From NCBI GenBank assembly GCA_965262175.1, contig CBDHES010000002.1, forward strand, positions 1,240,001 to 1,304,000: DNA of 64,000 nt, written 5' to 3'. The notes below the pieces were generated by a model. The model saw only the letters and a list, made by a program, of their open reading frames with translations. It was not told where the DNA came from and ran no database searches. A program made the position numbers and the translations under genes. This DNA is from CADEDH01 sp965262175 (GTDB taxonomy: Bacteria > Actinomycetota > Acidimicrobiia > Acidimicrobiales > SZUA-35). Within the stretch, counting starts at the first letter, position 1; each line of letters opens with the position of its first letter. Shown here piece by piece: positions 1 to 7,495 of the stretch.

Positions 1-1
1 C

Positions 2-550
2 CGCCAATGCCTGATCATGGAGAACAACCGGACCGACACCACCACGCTGCGCGACATCACCTTCCGGAACAACGTGTGTGAGACCTACGACGGGCAGAGC
101 ATCAACCTCAAGGGCGTGACCGACGTGACGATCGAGAACAACTACCTCGGTGGCGAGGTCGGGTTCCAGATGATCGTCCTGCAACTCAGCGGCGCCAACG
201 GCACCAAGCGGAACACCAACGTGACGATCCGCAACAACGCCATGCAGCGGACGACGACGTCGGTCGCCGTGACCCGGGGTGACGGCACCGTCGATGGCCT
301 GGTGGTCGACGGCACCCACCTGTGGACCGGCCCGACCCGGATCACCCGATCGGCCGACTTCCAGGACGTGACCGACACGACCTACCCGGCCGTCGAGGCC
401 TCCGACTTCGTCGAGTTCGCCGAGCAGGTGACGCCGACCCTGCTGATCGACCAGGGAGAGACGCCGACCAACCCGGCGGCGACCGACCTGGCGGGCCGAC
501 CCCGGATCGTCGGCGCCGGCATCGACATCGGCCCCTATGAGCTCGGCTGA
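2..550 (+). CDS. C-terminal part of a right-handed beta-helix (choice-of-anchor type) protein, 5' end outside window
   Basis: The reading frame is open to the left edge, so only the C-terminal 182 or so residues are seen; the first ATG is at 17 but is probably internal. The protein shows repeated N-V-T-I-x-N-N and V-T-I-E-N-N ladders typical of parallel beta-helix coils. It ends with an A-G-R-P-R-I-V-G-x-G-I-D-I-G-P-Y-E tail, the signature that closes many secreted or surface beta-helix proteins with a choice-of-anchor Q-type end. Such proteins usually bind or cleave polysaccharide outside the cell; catalytic residues cannot be judged here. The assignment to the fold is good, the substrate is unknown. 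Confidence 0.75.
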   Translation, partial: RQCLIMENNRTDTTTLRDITFRNNVCETYDGQSINLKGVTDVTIENNYLGGEVGFQMIVLQLSGANGTKRNTNVTIRNNAMQRTTTSVAVTRGDGTVDGLVVDGTHLWTGPTRITRSADFQDVTDTTYPAVEASDFVEFAEQVTPTLLIDQGETPTNPAATDLAGRPRIVGAGIDIGPYELG

Positions 551-569
551 CCGGCCGCGACGGGAGACC

Positions 570-575
570 TAGACT
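570..575 (+). promoter_or_regulatory. Leaderless-type -10 element TAGACT upstream of the Sll1717-type ATPase
   Basis: TAGACT is followed by exactly 7 nt and then ATC at 583. The same hexamer with the same 7-nt spacing precedes the ATG of the epoxide hydrolase at 32474. It lies 20 bp after the stop of the beta-helix gene. Confidence 0.5.
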
Positions 576-582
576 CCCCTCC

Positions 583-2259
583 ATCGACATCGGGACCTAT
601 ATCCACCGCAACGCCCCGTTCGGTCCGGTCGCCAGCGAGCAGATCGGCGACCGGGAGCTGTGGGAGAAGATGTTCGATCGGGAGAACCGGGTCTACGCCC
701 ACCTGATCAAGCGGGACCCGGCGTTCATCATCGGGCGTCGGGGCTCGGGGAAGACGGCGTTCCTCTACGCCATCACCACGAGCCAGCCGACCCTCAACGT
801 GGAGATCAACACCTCGACCGTCGTCGCCGAGGTCGAGGATCTCCTCCGAGGGCTCGCCGCGCTCAACACCACCCTCTTCGCCGAGCACATCGCCGAGATC
901 TGGTCGGCCGCGCTCTGGCACGGGGTCTTCGCCGGCATCGTCCAGAACCCGCCGGCCGGCGTCGACCCCAACGACGACCGGTTCGAGGAGCTGGTCGTCT
1001 ACCTCGACGACCTGACGAGCAACCAGGGCCACACCACCGCCCCCGACACGATCATCGGGCTCTTCTGCGCCGCCTTCTACGACCAGGCCCAGCAGCGGTC
1101 GATGGTCGCCCGCCACCCGTCGACCTACGTCGCGGACCCGTCGAACGGCACGCCCCTCACGGCCCTGATCGGCGCCGCCACGTCGCTGCTGGGCGGGGCC
1201 GAGGTCAGCCCGATCCTCCTGATGGACTCGATCGAGGACTTCCAGGACGTCCTCGACTACCACACCCGGGCCATCGAGGGCCTGTTCATGCAGGTCGGAC
1301 GGTCGGCGGCCCCGGGCGCGCCGTACCGGATACGGTTCTCGTTCCCCGCCGAGCTGTGGCCGGTGCTCCGCCAGATGTCCCGCAACCCGCTGAAGGACTT
1401 CGGCCAGTTCATCATCCTTCGGTGGAGCGCCCGGGAGCTCATCAAGATCGCTGCCCACCGGTTCCGGCTGTACCTCGAGAGCAGCCACCGCGGCTTCCTC
1501 GACGCCAACCCCTCCTTGGCCGAGCTCGACATCGACTCCCAACAGGGCGCCCTCCGGCTCCTCGCGGGCGTCCTTCCCCCCACCGTCGTCGGCGAGCTGA
1601 AGGTCGAGGAGGACACGGTCGCCTACATCCTCCGCCACACCCAGCTGCTGCCCCGTCACCTCCTCCGGCTGCTCAACGCCATCTGGATCCGGGCCTCCCA
1701 CGGGAACGGGGTGGACGTGTCGGCCGACGCCGTGGTCCACGGCATCCGGGACGTCGAGGACCACATCGTGACCGAGGTGTGCAAGGCCTACGAGTTGGTC
1801 CATCCCGTGGCCGACGAGGTGTGCCGGGCCGTGCTCAAGAACCTTCCCCGCCGGTTCACCGACGCCGAGCTGCACCGGACGTACAACCGGGTCGGCAAGG
1901 GGGCGGTGCAGCGGGCGTACCGTCGGATCGAGGATCGTCGGTTCGGGCAGAAGGCCGACCGCTACGGCTCGATGGAGGCCACCTGGTCGGAGATGGACTA
2001 CTTCGACTTCCGATCGATGCTGGTCGAGATCGGGTGCCTCGGCCGCCAGACCGACGAGACGGAGCGCTACCACGTCGCCGAGTACCAGTACGCCCTCCCC
2101 CACCGGATGTCGGTCGGCGACGACGATCTCATGTGCGTCCACCCGCTGTTCTCCGGCGTCTACCAGTCACAGGGCAGCGACGACGGGGCGATCAAGCCGG
2201 TGTACCCGTACGGCGCCGACCCGACGCTCGACCACCGGGACCTCGACGGCGGGTTCTAG
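583..2259 (+). CDS. P-loop ATPase of the Sll1717 type, probable ATC start
   Basis: The protein carries a Walker A motif G-R-R-G-S-G-K-T and a Walker B-like I-L-L-M-D-S-I-E-D-F about 160 residues later. Arrangement and length match the Sll1717-family P-loop ATPases, whose role is unknown. The first ATG in frame is at 670 and leaves only 21 residues before the P-loop. The 29 codons upstream, from 583, are open and contain F-G-P-V-A-S-E-Q-I-G-D-R-E-L-W-E-K, which resembles the usual family N-terminus. No ATG, GTG or TTG lies between the upstream in-frame stop (538-540) and 670. A -10-like TAGACT ends 7 nt before ATC 583, as at leaderless genes in this window. I therefore place the start at 583 (558 aa); 670 (529 aa) is the conventional alternative. 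The stop overlaps the stop of the convergent gene. Confidence 0.8.
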   Translation: MDIGTYIHRNAPFGPVASEQIGDRELWEKMFDRENRVYAHLIKRDPAFIIGRRGSGKTAFLYAITTSQPTLNVEINTSTVVAEVEDLLRGLAALNTTLFAEHIAEIWSAALWHGVFAGIVQNPPAGVDPNDDRFEELVVYLDDLTSNQGHTTAPDTIIGLFCAAFYDQAQQRSMVARHPSTYVADPSNGTPLTALIGAATSLLGGAEVSPILLMDSIEDFQDVLDYHTRAIEGLFMQVGRSAAPGAPYRIRFSFPAELWPVLRQMSRNPLKDFGQFIILRWSARELIKIAAHRFRLYLESSHRGFLDANPSLAELDIDSQQGALRLLAGVLPPTVVGELKVEEDTVAYILRHTQLLPRHLLRLLNAIWIRASHGNGVDVSADAVVHGIRDVEDHIVTEVCKAYELVHPVADEVCRAVLKNLPRRFTDAELHRTYNRVGKGAVQRAYRRIEDRRFGQKADRYGSMEATWSEMDYFDFRSMLVEIGCLGRQTDETERYHVAEYQYALPHRMSVGDDDLMCVHPLFSGVYQSQGSDDGAIKPVYPYGADPTLDHRDLDGGF

Positions 2260-3107
2260 CCACCTCGATCGGGTGATCCCGGCTCCGGTCGGCTCGGCAT
2301 CGGGCGGAGCTCGGTCCGGGGCGGACCGTCACGCTCGTCGAAGACCAGCTCGAGGAGATGCGACCGGCTGCCCTCGGCGTCATCCCGCCGATTGAACACC
2401 TGGACGACCGCCGCCACGGTCGGAAGCCGGCCACCGACCGCGGCCGGATCATGGCCATGGCCGTTGACGCCGTTCCCGTTCGCACCGTTCGCCTCGTCGC
2501 CGGTGTGGCCATCGACGGCGACGACCCGGCAGAAACAATCGGTGCCGTCGGCCGCCGGTTCGAGGAAGTCGACCCGTCGTCGGCCCCGCAGGCGGATCAC
2601 CCGCAAGACCTCCGAATCGCCCTGGTTGATGCGACGAACCGGGGCCGGCGCATCGTCCCGCCACCGGATCGAGATCGGTACCGGTCGCCGGTCGGCGCCG
2701 GTGAGGTCGACGACCTTGGCGTGGAAGTCGCCGGCAGCCTCGTGGTTGGTGACCCGGATGGCGATCTCTCGATCGTCGTGGTCGGCCAGCTCACAGGTGA
2801 AGTTGTCGGCCGGACCGCCGACCGGCGTCGGGTCGAGGAGTTGACCCATGGCCGCCCGAACCTCGTACAACATCTGGAGGAGCGCCGCGCCGAGCATGAA
2901 GCCGACGATCAGGATCGGCACGATCACCACGCTGACGATGGCCGCGACCAGTCCCGCACCCTGGAGCACGCCGAACGTGATCGCCGCCTGGATGGCGATG
3001 GCCGGCACGCCGAAGACGATCGAGTAGGTGATCGGGTTGTCGCCGGCCCACGAGCGGGCGCGGGCCAATGCCACGGTCAGCAGGCGGTCGTCCCAGGAGA
3101 CCTCCAC
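2256..3107 (-). CDS. Small membrane protein with two N-terminal helices and a cytoplasmic or exposed domain, function unknown
   Basis: 283 aa. Two hydrophobic helices at about residues 27-50 and 53-82 are followed by a soluble domain of about 150 residues (start T-C-E-L-A-D-H-D-D-R) that looks like a small beta-sandwich, then an N/G/H-rich linker. I do not recognise a family. The GTG start at 3107 is supported by TAGCCT at 3116-3121, 8 nt upstream on the minus strand; the TAG of this hexamer is also the stop codon of the acyltransferase gene. The gene converges on the Sll1717-type ATPase gene and the two stops interlock in CTAG at 2256-2259. It may be co-expressed with the ilvD group upstream or use its own promoter. 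Confidence 0.6.
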   Translation of the reverse strand: MEVSWDDRLLTVALARARSWAGDNPITYSIVFGVPAIAIQAAITFGVLQGAGLVAAIVSVVIVPILIVGFMLGAALLQMLYEVRAAMGQLLDPTPVGGPADNFTCELADHDDREIAIRVTNHEAAGDFHAKVVDLTGADRRPVPISIRWRDDAPAPVRRINQGDSEVLRVIRLRGRRRVDFLEPAADGTDCFCRVVAVDGHTGDEANGANGNGVNGHGHDPAAVGGRLPTVAAVVQVFNRRDDAEGSRSHLLELVFDERDGPPRTELRPMPSRPEPGSPDRGG

Positions 3108-3115
3108 GAACGGTC

Positions 3116-3121
3116 AGGCTA
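3116..3121 (-). promoter_or_regulatory. -10-like TAGCCT for the small membrane protein gene
   Basis: On the minus strand the hexamer ends 8 nt before GTG 3107. Its first three bases are the TAG stop of the acyltransferase gene. Confidence 0.4.
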
Positions 3122-3817
3122 CTTCGGACCCGGTTGCCCGGACAGGCCGACGATCCCGTCGTACCAGCCGGGGGGTATCGATTCGGCCTCCGGTCGGTGG
3201 TGATCGGCGAGCGGTGGGTCCCATCCGGCGCCGTCCCGCCATCGACGAACGACCCGGGCCGGGGTGCCGGCCACCACCGACCGGTCGGGGATCGTCCCCC
3301 GGACGACCGATCCAGCCGCGACCGCCACGTTGTCGCCGATGACGGTGCCGGGGAGGATCACCACGCCGGTCCCCAGCCAGCATCCGGCCCCGATGGTCAC
3401 CGGCTCCGACACCACCCACTGCCGGGAGATCGGCACCGAGACCTCGGTGTAGTCGTGGTTGTGGTCGGTGATGTACACCCCGGGACCGATCGTGACCCCG
3501 TCGCCGATGTCGATGCCGACCCGACCGACCAGGGCGGTCGATCGACCGATCGTGCAGCCGTCACCGATCCGGACCGCCCACCCCCGCTCGGGACGGAGCG
3601 GCTCGTCGGGCCACATCCCGGCCGAGAGGACGACGTCGGGGCAGATCAGATTGTCGGACCCGATCCGGATCCACCGCTCCCCCATCGAGGGGCCGGGCGG
3701 GAAGCCGAAGGCCGTCCCCGAACCGACGGCCTGGAACCGGGCCGCGTGGCGCGACGACGGACCGACCACCCCGGCCCGGCCGGCCCACGACCAGGTGGCC
3801 ACGAGGCCGTCGGCCAC
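3119..3817 (-). CDS. Hexapeptide-repeat acyltransferase (LbH fold)
   Basis: Isoleucine-patch repeats run through the second half, for example I-G-D-G-C-T-I-G, I-G-D-G-V-T-I-G-P-G-V and I-G-A-G-C-W-L-G-T-G-V-V-I-L-P-G-T-V-I-G-D-N, and the end V-V-A-G-T-P-A-R-V-V is typical of maltose/galactoside O-acetyltransferase-like enzymes. T-D-H-N-H-D-Y holds the catalytic-type histidine region. The enzyme should acylate a sugar or small metabolite using acetyl- or another acyl-CoA. The frame is open upstream to 3898, inside ilvD. GTG 3817 gives 232 aa and lies 20 nt after the ilvD stop; a start within ilvD is possible because the helix before GTG 3817 looks natural. Same strand as ilvD, so co-transcription is likely. 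Confidence 0.82.
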   Translation of the reverse strand: MADGLVATWSWAGRAGVVGPSSRHAARFQAVGSGTAFGFPPGPSMGERWIRIGSDNLICPDVVLSAGMWPDEPLRPERGWAVRIGDGCTIGRSTALVGRVGIDIGDGVTIGPGVYITDHNHDYTEVSVPISRQWVVSEPVTIGAGCWLGTGVVILPGTVIGDNVAVAAGSVVRGTIPDRSVVAGTPARVVRRWRDGAGWDPPLADHHRPEAESIPPGWYDGIVGLSGQPGPK

Positions 3818-3837
3818 CGCCCGACGGGCGAGCTCCG

Positions 3838-5544
3838 CTAGGCGCCGTCGGTGACGCAACCGTTGCTGGCGTTCTCCACGCACTTGATGTACTTCCACAG
3901 GGTGCCGCTGGTCGCCTTGAACGGCGGTGCGGTCCAGGCCGCCCGGCGGGCCGCCAGCTCGTCATCGGACACCTCGACGGTGATGGCGTGGGTCTCGTCG
4001 TCGATCGTGATGACGTCGCCGTCGACGACGAGGGCGATCGGACCGCCCTCCTGGGCCTCGGGAACGACGTGGCCGATGATGAAGCCGTGGCTGCCCCCGG
4101 AGAAGCGCCCGTCGGTGATGAGGGCCACGTCGTCGAGGAATCCGGCGCCGGCCAGGGCGCTGGTCGGGGTCAGCATCTCGGGCATGCCCGGCCCACCCTT
4201 GGGACCCTCGTAGCGGATGACGATCACGTCGCCCGATGAGATCGCCCCCGCTTCCAGGCCGGCCAGCATGTCCTCCTCGGAGTCGAAGACCCGGGCCGGG
4301 CCACTGAACCGGAGGCCCTCCTTACCGGTGATCTTGCCGACCGCGCCGTCGGGCGCCAGGTTGCCCCGAAGGATGCTGATGTGGCCCCGGGCCTTCACCG
4401 ACGTGTCGAGGCGAGCGACGATCGTCTGGTCGTCGGCCAGGTCGTCGAGGCCATCGAGGTTCTCGGCCAGGGTGCTCCCGGTGACCGTCATCTGGTCGCC
4501 GTCGAGCAGGTCCTCGGCCAACAGGTACCGCATGACGCCGGGCACGCCGCCGACGGCGTGGAGCTCCTCCATCACGTACTGACCCGACGGCTTGAGGTCG
4601 GCCAGCAGCGGGACCCGGTTGGCGGTCTCCAACCAGTCGTCGATCGTCAGCTCGAGCTCGAAGGCCCGGGCGATGGCGATCAGGTGGAGCACGGCGTTGG
4701 TCGATCCGCCGAGGGCCATGGTGATGACCATGGCGTTCTCCAGCGACGCCCGGGTCACGATCTGGCGGGGGGTCAGGCCGGTCTCCAACAGGCCCCGCAT
4801 GGCCGCACCGGCCCGGACGCACTCGTCGACCTTGGCCGGATCCTCGGCCGGGGTGCACGACGAGTAGGGCAGCGACAGGCCGAGCACCTCGATGGCGGTC
4901 GCCATCGTGTTGGCGGTGTACATCCCGCCGCAGGCCCCGGCCCCGGGGCAGGCGTTGGCCACGATCGAGCGTCGGTCGTCCTCGGTGATCGTGCCCGCCA
5001 GCGACTGCCCGTAGCTCTGGAAGGCGGAGACGATGTCGACCTTCTCCTCGGCCCCGCCGACGGTGGCGCACCCCGGCTTGATCGTGCCGCCGTAGACCAT
5101 GATCGCCGGCCGGTCGAGGCGGCCCATGGCCATCACGCAGCCGGGCATGTTCTTGTCGCAGCCCGGGAGGGTGACGACCCCGTCGTACCACTGGGCGGCC
5201 ACGACGGTCTCGATCGAGTCGGCGATGAGGTCGCGGCTCTGGAGGGAGTACGACATCCCGTCGGTGCCCATCGAGATGCCGTCCGACACCCCGATCGTGT
5301 TGAACCGCATCCCGACCAGGTCGGCCGAGGTGACGCCCCGCTTCACGTGGTCGGCGAGGTCGCCGAGGTGCATGTTGCAGGGGTTGCCCTCGTACCAACA
5401 GGCGGCGATGCCGACCTGGGCCTTCTGAAGGTCGTCGGGCGTGAGCCCGGTGGCGTACAGCATGGCCTGCGACGCGCCCTGGCTCGGCGGCTGGGTGATG
5501 CGGGACGAGAAGCGGTTCAGACCCTCGGTGTTGGCTTCGGACAT
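3838..5544 (-). CDS. ilvD: Dihydroxy-acid dehydratase
   Basis: 568 aa, the usual length. It catalyses dehydration of 2,3-dihydroxy-isovalerate and 2,3-dihydroxy-3-methylvalerate, the third common step of valine, isoleucine and leucine synthesis. The family signatures are present: E-G-N-P-C-N-M-H, P-G-C-D-K-N-M-P-G-C, A-C-P-G-A-G-A-C-G-G-M-Y-T-A-N-T-M and the C-terminal D-G-R-F-S-G-G-S-H-G-F. The three cysteine regions fit an Fe-S cluster dehydratase. ATG 5544 is supported by TAGGTT at 5551-5556, 6 nt upstream on the minus strand. The thioesterase gene ends only 9 nt upstream, so transcription may come both from there and from its own promoter. No other branched-chain amino acid genes are nearby. 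Confidence 0.97.
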   Translation of the reverse strand: MSEANTEGLNRFSSRITQPPSQGASQAMLYATGLTPDDLQKAQVGIAACWYEGNPCNMHLGDLADHVKRGVTSADLVGMRFNTIGVSDGISMGTDGMSYSLQSRDLIADSIETVVAAQWYDGVVTLPGCDKNMPGCVMAMGRLDRPAIMVYGGTIKPGCATVGGAEEKVDIVSAFQSYGQSLAGTITEDDRRSIVANACPGAGACGGMYTANTMATAIEVLGLSLPYSSCTPAEDPAKVDECVRAGAAMRGLLETGLTPRQIVTRASLENAMVITMALGGSTNAVLHLIAIARAFELELTIDDWLETANRVPLLADLKPSGQYVMEELHAVGGVPGVMRYLLAEDLLDGDQMTVTGSTLAENLDGLDDLADDQTIVARLDTSVKARGHISILRGNLAPDGAVGKITGKEGLRFSGPARVFDSEEDMLAGLEAGAISSGDVIVIRYEGPKGGPGMPEMLTPTSALAGAGFLDDVALITDGRFSGGSHGFIIGHVVPEAQEGGPIALVVDGDVITIDDETHAITVEVSDDELAARRAAWTAPPFKATSGTLWKYIKCVENASNGCVTDGA

Positions 5545-5550
5545 GGGGAG

Positions 5551-5556
5551 AACCTA
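5551..5556 (-). promoter_or_regulatory. Leaderless-type -10 TAGGTT of ilvD
   Basis: The hexamer, read on the minus strand, ends 6 nt before the ilvD ATG, the spacing seen at many genes of this window. It overlaps the 3' end of the thioesterase gene. Confidence 0.5.
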
Positions 5557-6027
5557 TCCCCCCAGGGCGGGACGGACGACGAAGAGGCCCTTCGAATCGA
5601 CCAGGCGCCGACCGGCCCGATCGACGATCGCCGCCGTGACCCGGACCGTCCGACCCCGGGGTGACCCGGCCGTCGCCTCGACCCGGTACGGCCCACCGTC
5701 GAGGGCCACCGGGTGGCGATACCGGAGCTCGAGCGTCCCGGTGACCACCGGATGGCCGAGGGCGGCCGCCCCGGCCCGGGCCGACACGTGGTCGAGGACG
5801 GTGGCCGCCAGCCCACCCTGGAGCCATCCCGGGTTGCCCCGGTGCTCGGGCTGGGGCCACAGCTCGGCCACCGCCGTCGAGCCGTCGATGGTGACCGTCG
5901 GGTAGAGGGCCAGCAGCACCCGGTCGAGGGCGGCAACGCCGGACTCGGCGGCCGGGTCGGAGGCCGAGTCGGAGTCGGAGGCGGAGGCGGGGTCGGGTGG
6001 GGGCGAGGAAGCCGGGTCGTCGGTCAT
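5554..6027 (-). CDS. PaaI-type hotdog-fold thioesterase
   Basis: 157 aa. After a 30-residue low-complexity head rich in S, D and A comes a single hotdog domain. N-P-G-W-L-Q-G-G-L-A-A-T-V-L-D-H-V matches the central helix of PaaI-like acyl-CoA thioesterases, where a G-G-x-x-A-x-x-x-D pattern holds the active-site region. It probably hydrolyses an aryl- or acyl-CoA ester in the cytoplasm; the substrate is unknown. The gene is divergent from the NadD-like gene and ends 9 nt before ilvD. ATG 6027 is the first good start, and translation could begin later because the head is poorly conserved. Confidence 0.8.
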   Translation of the reverse strand: MTDDPASSPPPDPASASDSDSASDPAAESGVAALDRVLLALYPTVTIDGSTAVAELWPQPEHRGNPGWLQGGLAATVLDHVSARAGAAALGHPVVTGTLELRYRHPVALDGGPYRVEATAGSPRGRTVRVTAAIVDRAGRRLVDSKGLFVVRPALGG

Positions 6028-6083
6028 CGGAGGGTCACGCTCGACATGTTCATCGGTGGGTCTCGGCTGGCATGCTGGTCGCC

Positions 6084-6677
6084 GTGCCGCCCAACCACCA
6101 CCCGAGGACCGGTGTCTACCCGGGTTCGTTCAATCCGCCAACGATCGCCCACGTGGCGATCGCCGAGGCGGCCGCCCGGCAACGGCGCCTCGACCGGGTC
6201 GTGCTGGTCCACAGCCGCCGGGTGCTCGGCAAGGACGTCGTCGAGCGTCCCCGGTGGGAGGACCGGGTCGAGGTGTTGACCGCCGTGGCCGCCGACCACG
6301 ACTGGTTGGAGGCCGCCGTGACCGAGCACCGCCTGGTCGCCGACATCGCCGACGGGTACGACGTGGTGATCATGGGCGCCGACAAGTGGCACCAGATCCA
6401 CGAGCTCCAGTGGTACGAGGACGAGGACCACCGGGACGCCCTCCTGTCCCGGCTGCCGGAGGTTGCGGTGGCCCCCCGGCCCCCGCTCGATGTCCCCCCG
6501 TCCGTCGCCCTCGACCTCCCGCCCGAGGTGACCGACGGCGTCTCGTCGACCGCGGCCCGGGGAGGCCGCCTCGAGTTGATGACACCGGCGGCCCGGGCGT
6601 TCGCCGAGGCAACCGGGGCCTGGATCGACCCCGACCGCTACGAGCGGTGGATCGCCATCGCCGAACGGGCCGGCTAG
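6084..6677 (+). CDS. NadD/NMNAT-like nucleotidylyltransferase
   Basis: The N-terminus carries G-S-F-N-P-P-T-I-A-H, the nucleotide-binding (H/T)xGH-type motif of nucleotidylyltransferases with A in place of G, and the C-terminal part has V-S-S-T-A-A-R, matching the ISSTxxR signature. M-G-A-D-K-W-H sits at the usual substrate-binding position. The reaction is transfer of AMP or CMP to a mononucleotide or phosphorylated acceptor; NadD function is possible, but the sequence is divergent (197 aa). Two starts compete: ATG 6072 and GTG 6084. CATGCT at 6071-6076 lies 7 nt before the GTG, which favours GTG under the leaderless rule, since the ATG would fall inside the promoter. The gene is divergent from the thioesterase gene. 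Confidence 0.75.
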   Translation: MPPNHHPRTGVYPGSFNPPTIAHVAIAEAAARQRRLDRVVLVHSRRVLGKDVVERPRWEDRVEVLTAVAADHDWLEAAVTEHRLVADIADGYDVVIMGADKWHQIHELQWYEDEDHRDALLSRLPEVAVAPRPPLDVPPSVALDLPPEVTDGVSSTAARGGRLELMTPAARAFAEATGAWIDPDRYERWIAIAERAG

Positions 6678-6705
6678 CGGCGCCCGAGATCCCCGGTCGC
6701 CACGT

Positions 6706-7320
6706 CTAGGCGTCGTCGGTGGGACCGTCACCGCCGGGGCCATCACCGCCGGCGGCATCGGTCGCGTCGGAGCCGGCGGCGTCGGCCGGACCCGAGGCGG
6801 TCGGCCCCTCGGCCCGGATCCGCTCGACCTCGGTCATGGCGTCGCGCAACCGCCCGATCCACTCGCTCTGGTTCTGGGCCACCTGGTCGACACACCACGA
6901 CAGGGCCTCGGAGCGACTGCCCGCCACTCCCGACTCGATCAGCGTGTCGAGCACCTTGCGCTCATCGAACCGGAGCCGGGTCATCACCGGCACCGCGGCG
7001 TGGGTGAAGACGGCCCGAACCTCGCCGCAGGTCGCACCCCACGAGACGTGACGCCGCCACCGGGCCTCGGCCTCCTCGGCGATCCGGATCCGGTAGGCCC
7101 GGGTGTCCTCCCGGAACCCGGAGATCCGAGCCGTGGCGGCGACCCGCTCGGCGTCGGGACCGTCGGGCACCGTTTCGGGTGCGGCCAGCGGGCCCATCAC
7201 CAGGATCTCGTCCTTGTCGTACTCGACGGTCACCGGGCCGGTGAACCAGTCGTCGGGGATGCGGCCGGCGAACCAGGCGGCCGCCTCGTCGGCGGGGGGA
7301 ATCGGTCGTTGCTTGGGCAT
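6706..7320 (-). CDS. Conserved protein with a ribbon-helix-helix-like C-terminal region, possible regulator
   Basis: 204 aa. The first 120 residues match no family I know (W-F-T-G-P-V-T-V-E-Y-D-K-D-E-I near the start). Residues about 113-155 read V-P-V-M-T-R-L-R-F-D-E, then a helix, then S-R-S-E-A-L-S-W-C-V-D-Q-V; this strand-helix-helix pattern with SRSEAL is like CopG/Arc RHH DNA-binding domains. A D/G/A-rich tail follows. ATG 7320 has a GGAGG Shine-Dalgarno sequence 5 nt upstream. It is divergent from lon, and an AT-rich inverted repeat lies between them, so control of lon and itself is a testable idea; a toxin-antitoxin role is less likely because no small partner gene overlaps it. Confidence 0.55.
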   Translation of the reverse strand: MPKQRPIPPADEAAAWFAGRIPDDWFTGPVTVEYDKDEILVMGPLAAPETVPDGPDAERVAATARISGFREDTRAYRIRIAEEAEARWRRHVSWGATCGEVRAVFTHAAVPVMTRLRFDERKVLDTLIESGVAGSRSEALSWCVDQVAQNQSEWIGRLRDAMTEVERIRAEGPTASGPADAAGSDATDAAGGDGPGGDGPTDDA

Positions 7321-7412
7321 CGGAGCCTCCGGGCTCGCCCTCGGGGGAGGAGGGGGTCAGCGAAGGGAATAGGAGGCGGTCGCCGCCTGTTCCGGTATCT
7401 TACGTTTCAGAG

Positions 7413-7432
7413 ATTACCTGTAATTTGGTAAT
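7413..7432. promoter_or_regulatory. AT-rich inverted repeat between the RHH-like gene and lon
   Basis: Perfect 6-bp arms ATTACC and GGTAAT are separated by 8 bp inside a short AT-rich island (about 7400-7435) in otherwise very GC-rich DNA. It lies 64 bp before lon and 93 bp before the divergent start, where an operator is expected. It does not match the HspR (HAIR) box consensus. Confidence 0.5.
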
Positions 7433-7485
7433 TCGCAAGCCGGATCACCGCATCCGACGCAGGAAGCGAGCACGAATCCGAAGCC

Positions 7486-7491
7486 AGGAGG
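7486..7491 (+). promoter_or_regulatory. Strong Shine-Dalgarno AGGAGG of lon
   Basis: A perfect AGGAGG sits 4 nt before GTG 7496. It fixes the lon start and shows that this gene, unlike many others here, has a leadered mRNA. Confidence 0.8.
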
Positions 7492-7495
7492 CACC

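Noticed and set aside
6706..7320. Toxin-antitoxin antitoxin
   Set aside because: No small overlapping toxin gene; the neighbour lon is divergent and 204 aa is long for an antitoxin.
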